The translations under genes and the position numbers were made by a program. A DNA stretch of 64,000 bases from Alisma plantago-aquatica (lineage: Eukaryota > Streptophyta > Magnoliopsida > Alismatales > Alismataceae). The stretch covers positions 263,218,001 through 263,282,000 of the forward strand of contig OY856414.1 in the NCBI GenBank assembly GCA_963693085.1, given 5' to 3'. This document shows positions 1 to 11,815 of the stretch, piece after piece. The stretch's first letter is position 1. Every line of letters begins with the position of its first letter. The notes beneath the pieces were generated by a model. That model was not told the origin of the DNA. It saw nothing but the letters and a program-made list of their open reading frames with translations, and did not search any database.

Positions 1-804
1 CAAGTGAACACCCCCAGCTATAAATAGGACCCCTTGGAGTTCATTACAAATTTGCTCATTCTTGCTATTCTATGTCCTTGCTATAGTTGAGTGTGTTGCA
101 ACTCCTTGAGCCCCTTTCTCTCTCTCATTTACAAAGAATTTCATGATTATGAGTGAGTTAGTACAGTTCTAAGAGAGCTACCTTCATGTTCTTATAAATC
201 TCTCATTTCATTCCATCTTCCCTACCCGCTTTCTTAAAGAAGAAAAGGTTGAATCAAGCTACTCTGAGTGAAGGTGAAGTTGTTGTTATTCTTATTTAAG
301 GTTGAACAAGAGGTGAAGATCCTCTCCAGGTGAAGGAGAAGGACAAGGCCAAGATTCAAGAAGAGTGGGAAAATTCCTTCAAGGCCAAAGACTTGATGCA
401 AGTGTGGGTAAGTCCTTGTTAAAGGATGAAGACATCTTGATCAAGTGGGTAGTCCTTGAGTAGGTGGAAGACTCTTGTATTGAATAGGTAAGTCCTTGGA
501 TGTATGGTGGTATCCTTATATCTCTTATGAATGAATATAAGTATACACAGAATGCAAAGTCCTAGAGGTTGACCTCTCTAGGTAGTGTATTGACTCTCTC
601 CTAGTTTAGAGAGTGGAACCACTCTAAACCACCTTCCCAAGTGCATGTTTCAATTTCTCTCATCCTTTCTATGCTTGCTTAGTTAGGACTTCAAATTGCT
701 CTTAAGCTATTTGGTTTTGATTGATATAATTTGAAGGCATAAATTATCTTGTGAGAATTTTGAATCTCTATTCACCCATCCCCTCTAGATCCCTAGATCC
801 AACA
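1..804 (+). mobile_element. Copia-type LTR, 3' part, cut by window edge
   Basis: The first 804 bases match the second half of the solo LTR at 50178-55439. Both have a TATAAATAG-type box (here 19-27), a block around 'aattccttcaagg.caaagacttg', a block 'ttagaggttgacctctctag' or similar, a 'ggaaccact' box, and a C-rich tail ending in CCAACA (here 799-804). The order TATA box, transcribed leader, CA end indicates an LTR read on the + strand. The U3 part lies outside the window. No primer binding site follows base 804, so this is a solo LTR or a 3' LTR. Confidence 0.65.
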
Positions 805-1570
805 AAGAGCTCATTTTCATGGGAGGGGTAAGGTACATAAAGCTATGGGTGAGAGAGAAGAGAAGGTTAAGTTGTCTAGTCATGTTTGCCATGTGTCCAA
901 GGTCAAGGACATCACGTCCATGAAAACCATCAGGTCCATCGGTAGTGGGAGTCAGGATAGCCATCAAATCATGACTACTAAGGTAGCCATCGACCTCCCA
1001 CAGAAGGGTGACCATCGGATCTTGATCAAGGGTGAAAACCCTAGCATCATCATCATTTTAGGACCCCATTTGTGAAACCAAAAATATAGACACCTTCAAG
1101 AGATAAAACTATCAACCTTTACACCTCAAGGGACCACCATAGGATCCCAAAACACAAGGAAGACCATCGTAACTCACCAAACCAAGAGAACCATCGAGTT
1201 TTAACACTCAAGGTAGCCCATTAATGAGATGAAACCCTAATCTCAACCCTAGGTATATGTCACCACCAAACCAAGGTGTAACAAGGTGCCACAAGGAAAA
1301 CCTAATTCAAGCATGATAAGAAAAAATGTGAGGCACAACAAGAATGTGACAAATTTCAAGACAAACCCTAGATGTGGGTAAATTGCATAAAAATTAAAAA
1401 GAAGCACAAAAATGCATAACTTGCTCAAACAGTGTCCAAACTGGACCAAATTTGAAACTTAGGCTTGAGACATGATATCAAAGTGTATATTAGAGTTCTA
1501 TTAAGGTTTTAAGCATTAAATTATGATAATAAAGCATGTTAAATCATAAATCAAGGTCATGGGTCTTACA
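805..1570 (-). repeat. Probable 3' LTR of the neighbouring gypsy element
   Basis: No protein coding is seen. The right edge is likely at 1570, where the minus strand reads TGTAAGACCC, a start common to plant gypsy LTRs, just downstream of the end of the integrase reading frame and a short G-rich stretch. The left edge is unclear and may be cut by the LTR ending at 804. The stretch contains many short 'accatcg' and 'caaggt' repeats. Confidence 0.4.
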
Positions 1571-1599
1571 ATCATAAATCCCTAACCAGGATTTTGCCC

Positions 1600-3574
1600 C
1601 CAAAATCCTACACGAACAAAGACGGGTACTTCCTACGCATATCACCCTCTAACTCCCACATGGCCTCATCCACACCACAGTGATTCCACAATGCCTTCAC
1701 TAAGAATATATGCTTCTTCTTAAGATTCTTGACTCTCCTATCCAAGATCAACACACGACCCTCATAAGAAATGTCCTCCTCCAACTCAACCCCACTAGTT
1801 GTATCATTTGCTTTATAACTGAGTGGAACTTCCTCAACATGGAGACATGAAAGACATTGTGCAACCGGTGCAACTCTGGAAGTATCTCCAACTTGTATGC
1901 CACCTTCCCAAAATGTTCCATGACAGGATATGGTCCTATAAACCTTGGTGCCAACTTACCCTTCTTACCAAACCTCAACACACTTTTCCAAGGAGAAACC
2001 TTAAGGTACAGTCGGTCTCCAACTTGGCACTCCAAGGGTCTGCATAGGTTATCAACATACAACTTCTACCTATCATGGGCTTCTTTCAACTATTTTTGTA
2101 TCACCTTGATCATCTATGTAGTCTTTTTCACTAGCTCAGGACCCAAACACTGATACTCACATGTATCTTACCAACATAGAGGTGACCAAAAACATCTCCT
2201 ATACAAAGCCTTATAAGGTGGCATGTCTATACTTCTCTGATAGCTATTGTTGTAGGCAAAGTCAATCAAACTCAAATGGATGTCCCAACTTCCAAGAAAT
2301 AGCATAACACAATATCTTAAAAGATCTTCCAAAGTATGAATGGTTCTCTCTGACTGACCATCTGTCTATAGGTGAAAAGTGGCACTAAACCTCAACTATG
2401 TCCCCAAAGTTGCATGTAGATGTTCCCAAAATAGACTTGTAAATTGTGGACCTTTGTCAGATATTATGATCACTGGAATACTACGTATATGAACTATCTC
2501 ATAAACATATATTTGTGCACCCTTCTCTGCTATATAGGTTGTCTTGACTGGAAGGAAATGAGTTGACTTGGTCAATCTATCAACTATTACCCACATCGAA
2601 TCATGACCCTTGGTTGTCCTAGGAAAACCAGCAACAAAGTCCATGGCAATATGATCTCATTTCCACTGTGGTATTAGCAAAGGTTGTAACGTCCCTGTAG
2701 GCTTCTGATGTTATGCCTTGACCTGTTGAAAATTAGACACTTAGCAATGAACTCTGCCACATCACACTTTAGACCTAGCCACCAATACAAATCCTTCAAA
2801 TTATGGTACATTTTTGTTTCAGCCAGGATGCATCACATACATCGAGGAATGAGCATCTTAAGAACCATCTTCCTTAGGCCCTCAGCATCTAGAACCATTG
2901 TACTATTGTGAAAACAAATTGTCCCATTATCCAACTCATCGAAGCCATCATACTTCTTGTTGCAAAACTCTAACTTGATATTTTTTTATCATGACATCAC
3001 TCTTCTAAGTGTCTCTTATCTATTATATTAAGGTAGGATTCACCTCCAACTATGCTAATAATCATGCCAACATTGATACTCCCAACTATACATTTGTCTA
3101 GCGAAGAAATACTTGCATATCCTGCTTGTAACACACCATAGAGTGCAACTATACCTTGTATATAGATAATGACAAAGATGACTTCTTGCTCAACGCATCA
3201 GCCACCACATTCATCTTCCTTAGATGGTAGTCTATCACACAGTCATAGTCTTTGATCAACTCCATCAATCTTCTTTGTCTCGTGTTTAGCTCCTTCTTTG
3301 AGAAGTTATATTGGAGGTTCTTATGGTCAGTGAAGATCTGACACTTCTCTCCATACATATAGTGCCTCCAAATCTTCAGGGAATTAACCATGGCTACTAG
3401 TTCTAGGTCATGCACTGGGTAGTTCCCCTCTTGATTCTTAAGTTGTCATGAAGTAAAAGAAATCACATTCTTGTCATGCATCAGCACACATCCCAAGCCA
3501 TTCTTCAAAGCATCACAAAAGACGATGTAACCCTTCCCTTGATCTGGCAGCACTAACACTGGAGCCCTGGAGAT
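1600..3574 (-). pseudogene. Ty3/gypsy pol remnant: RNase H and integrase
   Basis: Read on the minus strand, the domains follow gypsy order. RNase H lies at about 3574-3149, with an APVLVLPDQGKGYIVFCDA-like start, a TDHKNLQY motif and an ADALSKK end. The integrase zinc-finger region is at about 2900-2700 in broken frames. The integrase core is at 2644-2396 (MDFVAGFPRT, VDRLTKSTHFLPV, SDKGPQFTS). A frameshifted stretch at 2390-2065 still resembles the TDGQSER-FAYNNSY part. The C-terminal tail is at 2062-1748 (VGDRLYLKVSPWK, GPYPV, FHVSMLRK), followed by a chromodomain-like stretch (LWNHCGVDEAMWELEGDM) to about 1612. Multiple frameshifts and stops rule out function. The reverse transcriptase that should lie upstream is missing because the tandem element begins at 3575, and it does not resume after 14909. 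Confidence 0.85.
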
Positions 3575-5006
3575 TGAAAGATCTAGATGGGGGTGAATAG
3601 AGATTTTTGGAGTTTTTAAAGTTAATTAAACAATTAAACACTTGAATAATAAGTAGAAGGAAATAAGGAAGACACAAGGATGTAGAGTGGTTCCTACCTT
3701 AAAAATCTAAGGTAGTCAATCCACTACCTGATTGTTTCCAACCGGGATTTTAAAAGCAACTTATTTTATTACCTTAAAAGGATGTTACATAAAATACAAT
3801 TGCTTTCCCACACCCTTGAAGTAGCCTTCACCTGAAGTAGCCTCAACCCCCCTAGAAGAAGCCTTCTGAAGTAACTCCAAGCTCACCCTTGAAGCAGCCT
3901 TCACCTGAAGTAGATTTACCTTGAGGTAGCCTTCTGAAGTAACTCCAAGTCACCGGGAGCAACCTTCAACACCTGAAGTAGCTACACTAACCTCCTTTCA
4001 ACAGCCTCCAACCTAGGAGTAGTCAAGGAGAACAAAATACAATAGAAGGAACAAGATTGGAAGAAAGAAACAACGTTACCAATAAGTACAACACTTTGAT
4101 CTTATATCAAGTGTATTGATCTCCTATCCACTATAGATGAACGTGGTAGTGTGGAGTCTGGGAGATGCTAGGCTATAGGAAACTAATGTAGAGCTCAAAG
4201 AAACATATTACAAGTGTAGCTCAGCTTATTGTTCACTAAGAATGAATCTCAAGTGTAATTATATGCACAAGTGATGCTTTGGGTGTCCTAAGGCATGTCC
4301 TATTTATAGGAATGACCTACTAGTGCTTAGGGACGTTTTAGACACTTTCTAGGGTGTTCTTAGTGCTCAACTAGATGTTAGGTGTCCACTAATTACAATA
4401 CAATGACTAGTTGTTTATTGCTAAAAAGTGTAGTCCAGAACTTCTCTCGGTCGAGAAGTTTGTCGACTGAGAGTGTCTCGATTGAACTTTTCTTCGAACG
4501 AATGGGAGATTGAGGTCAATGTGTTGTAACGTTCAATTCCAACTCCCAACTACTTTTCTAACTCATTCTAATGGCTAGAAGGATCTATTCTCGGTCGATA
4601 ACTTTGTCGACCGAGAGTGTCTCGGTTGAGGATTTTGTCGACCAAAAAATCCTTGTTGTAATGTGTTAAATCATCTACTAAGTGCATGTATCAATGTGTA
4701 ATTGTGCTTATATCTTAGGAGAGGATCTATCTAAGTGTTGTGAGTGGATATGGAAGATCAAACACTTGATTTACATGATGTCTAAGTACTTGTACATTAT
4801 ATAATTGTACAACTTTTTACATTGAGTACAATCATGAAAATAAAAGCAATCTAAGCATGTTGATCTTCCAATTTGTGTAGATTTTTAGCTATCCACTTCC
4901 TTATTTGTTTTTCTCTAAAACACTTAAATAACAAGTTAGATCCACAAAAATGAAATGTTTGTCATCATCAAAATAAAGGGTTTAATAATGTCCGATTTAG
5001 CCAACA
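3575..5006 (-). repeat. LTR copy 1 of tandem element (3' LTR)
   Basis: About 1432 bp. It starts TGAAAGATCT on the + strand and ends TTAGCCAACA. The minus strand carries TATAAATAG (4308-4300). Upstream of it in transcription sense are hairpin motifs CTCGGTCGA/TCGACCGAG at about 4445-4500 and 4585-4655. The R-U5 part (3780-4030) holds imperfect repeats of 'gaagtagccttcacct'. Confidence 0.85.
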
Positions 5007-5020
5007 ATCTCCCCTTTTTT
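5007..5020 (-). other. Polypurine tract of unit 1
   Basis: The minus strand reads AAAAAAGGGGAGAT directly before the LTR start TGTTGG. This is the expected position for plus-strand DNA priming. The equivalent site in unit 2 is 9942-9955, with one interrupting change. Confidence 0.7.
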
Positions 5021-5369
5021 ATGATGAAAAACATTTCTAAAATATAAATCAAGAGAATTTAAATAATATGAGTTTCATACCTGAGATATACCTTATGTAG
5101 ACATTCTCTTGTTTATTCACGGAGTGTGTGCTAATTATTCCCAAAGAGGTATAGAACATATTATCCAACTCTTAGGGAATATAGCAGCAATTTATGTAAA
5201 GCCAAGAAATTATTAAACTCAAATTATTTTAATTTATATTATTTCTCCCCCTTTGTCATTTCAAAACGATAGCCATATAACCAATTTTCTCCCCCTGAAT
5301 GAGATACTCCCCATTAATTGTATACTATAACAAGAATTTCAAATTTAGCCACAATTCAAAACTCATAAT

Positions 5370-5660
5370 TTATTTCTCAATCATTTGTAAGGGATGTTAA
5401 GCCCTAAAATGAAATGAGAATCCTTTAGGCTCATGAATATATTTTAATAGTTTCTCAACCATTTACAAGGGATGTTAATCCCTGAAATGATATGAGATTC
5501 CTTTAGTCTCATGAATATATTTTAATAGTTTATCAACCATTTACAAGGGATGTTAAGCCCTGAAATGATATGAGATTCCTTTAGGCTCATAGTGGAATCA
5601 ACAAATGTATCTCTAACAAAATACAAGGGATGTTAAGCCCTAATTTGTTTAGAGAATTCA
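5370..5660 (-). repeat. 79-bp tandem repeat in unit 1
   Basis: Three near-complete copies and one partial copy of a 79-bp unit, each containing 'acaagggatgttaagccct' and 'atgagattcctttaggctc'. The period is seen from successive starts of 'aagggatg' at about 5388, 5467 and 5546. It lies in the non-coding part between gag and the 3' LTR. Confidence 0.8.
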
Positions 5661-6767
5661 TTTAAAAGCAAGATATACATCATATTCAAAAATAGTGTAA
5701 GCTTCCAAATTACTTTAAGGATACTAAGGTCATAACTAGCTTTGAAGTTCAATTGAATAATGAATCAATTTTTCATGCTTAAGCTAATATACTAAGGTTG
5801 AGTGCAGATGAAAGATTTACAAATAAGCATTTTGTCAGACTCATTTTAGGTCGACCATGACTTTGACCTTGGCACCCCTTGATTGAATTATTTCTCAACC
5901 GAGAGGCATTTTTGTGTGCATTTTCATAGGTTGTCCAATGGGCCACTTGATCTTTTTGTGTATGATTATTAATTCTTAATTTTGCTCATATCTGATTTTG
6001 TTTGAATGTTGAATAGTCTAATATAAGACCTTTTTATGACTTAAGTTTGCCTTTATGAACTTAATCCATGTAAGCAAGATTTTTGAAAAGATATCTTGTC
6101 ATAAATTCTTATAAACCTTAAATTTTCTAACAAACTTTCTAATAGATTTTCCATGAATACTTCTCTTGAATAAAACCAATCTTTTCTTATAATCATGCAA
6201 AGTATAAAGTTTTGATGCCCATATACTCTTCCTTTTGATTAGCATCATTAAAATATTTAAAGAAATGTAATATATAAGGTTCATCACATACTTAAGTTAA
6301 TTGCAATTGAAGTATCTTGTTTTTTATTGAACAATTCTGTCAGAGTTTCCCTCGGTCGACAAAGTTCTCGACCGAGTGTAGCTCACTCGAAGTATTTGTC
6401 AATCGGGTGTTTTTCAATTTTATGTAGGCTTACAGTGACTTACTCAGTCGACTATTTTCTCGATCCAGATGTTCTCGGTCGACACTTTTCTCGATCGATA
6501 ATTTTACTATATCTCCAAAAAAATGCAGGTTTGAGCTAGAAACTTCTTTGATCGACAATTTTCTCGACCGAAGAATATCTTGGTCGAACTTGTTGTCGAC
6601 CGATATTGTTTCTATTTTTTTAGTAATTATTTTTAAGTAAAACATAAGGTACTTCCAATATAATTTTATAGAAATATGAAAATTAAAGCTCAGTTTAGTT
6701 GAGATAAGACATTTTGAGTATCAAAGTAAAGTTTTAGATAAAATCTCAACTAATCATATTCAAATAT

Positions 6768-8498
6768 CTAGGTTTGAGGTTTAGGAATCCAAACTAGATC
6801 AACATCCTTTTTCTTGTATGGATAAGAGAATGAATAATGTCCAAGACGTAAATAGTAATGACAACATATAGAATTAATTTCATTTCTCTTCTTAGCTAGA
6901 TTGTCTTTAGGCACATACATAACTTTAGTCTTGGGTACTTATGTCCTTCTCACTTTAGGATAGGATTTTCCTTTGGGCTTATAACCTAGTCCTCTCCTTC
7001 AAATCTGACCAGAAGAATACTTTAGGATCTTACCAAGAATACCATTGTTTTTCAAGCTACTAATTTCCTTTTGTAACTTAGCAATTTCATCCATTCTATG
7101 TTTAACATCTAACTTTGCTTTCTCTAGATTTGATAACAAACTATCTCTTTCTTTGATAACATCATCATAATCTAAATGAGTACACAATATAGGTTGAGTT
7201 TGAAGATCATTCAATTTTGCAAGTAGTTCAACCTTTTCTTGAGAAAGAAAATCATAGTTTGTTTCTAAAGTAAGCAACTTCATATTGCAGTCATTAAGAG
7301 ATGATTCCAAGGTAGAATTTTCAAAAATATTACTTTCTTTTTCAGAAGCAAGATCATCTAATTGAGCATACAACTCCTCATTAGTTTTAATAACTCTTTT
7401 AGTTTCTTTTTACAATCAATATATTTATCATGCAATTCATTAATGTTATCAACTAACTCTTCTTTAGATAAATCAAAAATACTTACCTCATCTTCTGCTT
7501 CATTTGTTGTAGCAATAAGGCACTCCACCTCTTCTTCTCCATCCTCACTATCATCACTTGAGTCATCCCATGCAGCTTTGTAGGCTTTTTCCATCTTCTT
7601 GTGAGATGATTTCTTTCCTTTCTTGAGTTTGGGACAATCACTTTTTAAATGTCCCCTTTTACCGCATTCAAAGCACCTAGAGGAAGAAGAAACACAATAA
7701 GTTTTGTTAATTTTATATCTTCTAAATTGCTTACCATTTACAATGAGAGTTTCTTCTTCACTATCTTCTTCACTTGTGTCATGACTAATTTTGGTTGATG
7801 CCTTGAATGCAATGTCCTTTCTTTTCTCTTTTCTCCTTTTTGTGTTTAGCCACCAATCTTTCTTCTTCTTTAAGGGTGACCTCATGAGTCTCTAAGTTGC
7901 CAATGAGTTGTTCCATCCTCAATCTTGTGAGATCATTGGCTTCTTCAATAGTCATCACCTTTGGTTTGTATTTTGGTGGCAAACACCTAAAAATCTTGGA
8001 TACTTGATCTTCTTCACTTATGAATTTTCCTAATGCACTCAAACCATTAATGATAGTAGAAAATCTTGCATACATTTCACTAATGGACTCATTTGGTTCC
8101 ATACGAAATTGTTCAAACTTTTGTTTAAGCATACTAATCTTAACAATTTTAACTTGTATGGTTCCTTCATGTATAATAGAAAGTCTATGCCATATGTCAT
8201 ATGAAGTTTCACATCAAGAAATTCTATTGAATTCACTTACAGATATAGAACAATATAAAATACTTACAGCCTTGGCATTTAGTTGGGCTTGTTTTACCGT
8301 ATTGGCATCCCCTGTAACATAATCAGTTTCTGAAAGCATGTATGGAGTAGACACCATCCTCCAAAGCTCCCAATTTATGCCTTGAAAATAAAATTACATC
8401 CTTCTCTTGTAATAGTTGTAGTTGCTTCCATCGAATGGTGGTGGACAAGATACGTAGGTTCCCTCCAAGTTTAGGTTGTTGAGCACACCATCCCCCAT
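6768..8498 (-). pseudogene. Copia-type Gag, unit 1, disrupted
   Basis: Gag would package element RNA into virus-like particles. The start ATG (8498) encodes MGDGV, as in unit 2. The frame breaks at once (TAA after RRM) and again in the capsid part, with frameshifts near 7800 and 7390 and a TGA at 6999. The recognisable pieces, in order, are a UBN2-like capsid stretch (KQKFEQFRM, SISEMYARF), a basic and acidic linker, a CCHC zinc knuckle (CFECGKRGHLKSDC, about 7680-7640) and a coiled-coil-like C-terminal part. A second knuckle near 6850 has lost two cysteines (CHYY...SY). The frame closes at TAG 6768. It is more decayed than unit 2. Confidence 0.85.
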
Positions 8499-8530
8499 GC
8501 TTCAAGACCTATTAAGGCTCCTTGAAGACA

Positions 8531-8543
8531 TGCTCTGATACCA
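8531..8543 (-). other. Primer binding site, unit 1
   Basis: The minus strand reads TGGTATCAGAGCA two bases after the LTR end CTTTCA. This is complementary to the 3' end of plant initiator methionine tRNA and fixes the element's orientation. The corresponding unit 2 site (13474-13462) reads TGGTATCATAGCA, with one change. Confidence 0.9.
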
Positions 8544-8545
8544 AT

Positions 8546-9941
8546 TGAAAGATCTAGAGGGGGGTGAATATAGCTTTTTGGAATTTCTAAAGTTAATTAA
8601 ACAGTTCAACACTTGAACAAGAAGTAGAAGGAAACAAGGAAGACACAAGGATGTAGAGTGGTTCCTACCTTAGAAATCTAAGGCCGTCAGTCCACTACCC
8701 GATTGTTTCCAACTGGGATTTTGAAAGCAACTTATTTTATTACCTCGCAAGGATTTTACATATTATACAATTGCTTTCCCACACCCTTGAAGTAGCCTTC
8801 ACCTGAAGTAGCCTCAATCCCCCTAGAAGCAGCCTTCACCTGAAGTAGCTTCACCTTGAGACATCCTTCTGAAGTAACTCCAAGTCACCGGGAGCAGCCT
8901 TCACCACCTGAAGTAGCTCCACGAACCTCCTTTCAACAGCCTCCAACCTAGGAGTAGTCAAGGAGAACAAAATACAATAGAAGGAACAAGATTGGAAGAA
9001 AGAAACAATGTTACCAATAAGTACAGCGCTTTGATCCTATATCAAGCGTATTGATCTCCTATCCACTATAGATGAACGTGGTAGTGTGGTGTCTAGGAGA
9101 TGCTAGCCTATAGGACACTAATGTAGAGCTCAAAGAAACAGATTGCAAGTGTAGCTCAGCTTGTTGCTCACTAAGAATGAATCTCAAGTGTAATTGTATG
9201 CACAAATGATGCTTTGGGTGTCCTAAGGCATGTCCTATTTATAGGAATGGCCTATTAGTCTTAGGGATGTTCTAAACACTTTCTAGGGTGTTCTTAGTGC
9301 TCAACTAGCCATTAGGTGTCCACTAATTACATTGTAATGGCTAGTTGTTTATTGCTGAAAAGTGCAGTCTAGAACTTCTCTTGGTGAAGAAGTTTGTCGA
9401 CAGAGAGTGTCTCGGTCGAACTTTTCTTCGACCGAATGGGAGATTGAGGTCAATGTGTTGTAACGTTTGATTTCAACTCCCAACTACTTTTCTAACTCAT
9501 TCTAATGGCTAGGAGGATTTATTCTTGGTCGAGAACTTTGTCGACCGAGAGTGTCTCGGTCGAGCATTTTGTCGATCGAAAAAAACCATGTTGCAATGTG
9601 TTAAATCATCTACTAAGTGCATGTATCCATGTGTAACTGTGCTTCTACCTTAGGGGAGGATCTATCTAAGTGTTGTGAGTGGATAGGGAAGATCTACCAC
9701 TTGATTTAAATGATGTCTAAGTACTTGTACATTATATAATTGTACAAGTTTTTACATTGAGTACAATCATGAAAATAAAAGCAATCTAAGCATGTTGATC
9801 TTCCAATTTGTGTAGATTTTCAGCTATCCACTTTCTTATTTGTTTTTCCCTGAAACACTTAAATAACAAGTTAGATCCACAAGAATGAAATGTTTGTCAT
9901 CATCAAAACAAAGGTTTTAATAATGTCTGATTTAGCCAACC
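8546..9941 (-). repeat. LTR copy 2 (shared middle LTR)
   Basis: About 1396 bp. It serves as 5' LTR of unit 1 and 3' LTR of unit 2. The + strand end reads CCAACC rather than CCAACA, a point change in the terminal dinucleotide. TATAAATAG lies at 9243-9235 on the minus strand, and hairpin motifs at about 9379-9440 and 9530-9590. Confidence 0.85.
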
Positions 9942-10303
9942 ATCTCCCCTATTTTGAAAATGACAAACATTTCTAAAATATAAATCAAGGGAATTTAAAT
10001 AATATGAGTTTCATACCTGAGATATATCTTATAGACATTCTCTTATTTATTCATGGAGTGTGTTCTAGTTATTCCCAAAGAGGTATAAAACATAATATCC
10101 AACTCTTAGGGAATATAGCAGCAATTTATGTAAAGCCAAGAGATTATTAAACTCAAATTATTTTAATTTATATTATTTCTCCCCCTTTGTCATTTCAAAA
10201 AGATAGCCATATAACCAATTTTCTCCCCCTGAATGAGATACTCCCCATTAATCGTATACTATAACAAGAATGTCAAATTTAGCCACAATTCAAAAATCAT
10301 AAT

Positions 10304-10590
10304 TAATTTCTCAATCATTTGCAAGGGATGTTAAGCCCTAAAATGAAATGAGAATCCTTTAGTCTCATGAATATATTTTAATAGTTTCTCAAACATTTAC
10401 AAGGGATGTTAAGCCCTGAAATGATATGAGATTCCTTTAGGCTCATGAATATATTTTAATAGTTTATCAACCATTTACAAGGGATGTTAAGCCCTGAAAT
10501 GATATGAGATTCCTTTAGGCTCATAGTGGAATCAATAAATGTATCTCTAACCAAATATAAGGGATGTTAAGCCCTAATTTGTTTAGAGAA
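10304..10590 (-). repeat. 79-bp tandem repeat in unit 2
   Basis: Same repeat, copy number and position relative to the LTR as in unit 1, so the array was present before the two units were joined. Confidence 0.8.
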
Positions 10591-11815
10591 TTCATTTAAA
10601 AGAAAGATATACATCATATTCAAAAATATTGTAAGCTTCCAAATTACTTTAAGGATACTAAGGTCATAACTAGCTTTGAATTTCAATTGAATAATGAATC
10701 AATTTTTCATGCTTAAGATAATATACTAAGGTTGAGTGCAGATGAATGATTTATAAATAAGCATTTTGTCAGACTTATTTTAGGTCGACCATGACTTTGA
10801 CCTTGGCACCCCTCGATTGAATTCTTTCTCAACCAAGAGGCATTTTTGTGTGCATTTTCATAGGTTGTCCAATGGGCCACTTGATCTTTTTGTGTATGAT
10901 TATTAATTCTTAATTTTTCTCATATAGGATTGTTTGAATGTTGAATAGTATAATATAAGACATTTTTATGACTTGAGTTTGCCTTTATGAACTTAATCCA
11001 TGTAAGCAAGATTTTTGAGAAGATATCTTGTCATAAATTATTAGAAACCTTAAATTATCTAACAAACTTTCTAATAGATTTTCCATTAATACTTTTCTTG
11101 AATAAAACCAATCTTTTCTTATAATCATACAAAGTATAAAGTTTTGATGCCCATATACTCTTCCTTTTGATTAGGATCATTCAAATATTTAAAGCAATGT
11201 AATATATAAGGTTCATCACATAGTTAAGTTAATTGCAATTGAAGTATCTTGTTTCTTATTGAACAATTCTATCAGAGTTTCCCTCGATCGATAAAGTTCT
11301 AGAATGAGTGTAGCTCGGTCGAAGTATTTGTCAACTGGGTGTTTTTGAATTTTCTATAGGCTTAATACAGTGACTTACTCAATCGACTATTTTCTCGACC
11401 GAGATGTTCTCGGTCGACACTTTTCTCGATCAATAATTTTATTGTATCTCCAAAAAATGTAGGTTTGAGTTAGAAACTTCTTTGGTCGACAATTTTCTCG
11501 ACCAAAGAATATCTCGATCGAACTTGTTGTCGACTAATATTGTTTCTGTTTTGTTTTCGGTAATTATTTGCAAGTAAAACATAAGGTACTTCCAATATAA
11601 TTTTACAGAAATATGCAAATTAAAGCTCAGTTTAGTTGAGATCAGATATTTTGAGTATCAAAGTAAATTTTTAGATCAAATATCAACTAATCATATTCAA
11701 ATCTCTATGTTTGAGGTTTAGGAATCTAAACTAGATCAACATCCTTTTTTTTATATGGACAAGAGAATGAATAATGTCCAAGACGTAAACAGTAATGACA
11801 ACATATAGAATCAAT

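Noticed and set aside
7362..7583. Serine-rich frame on the + strand
   Set aside because: Shadow of the acidic Asp/Glu/Ser segment of gag on the other strand.
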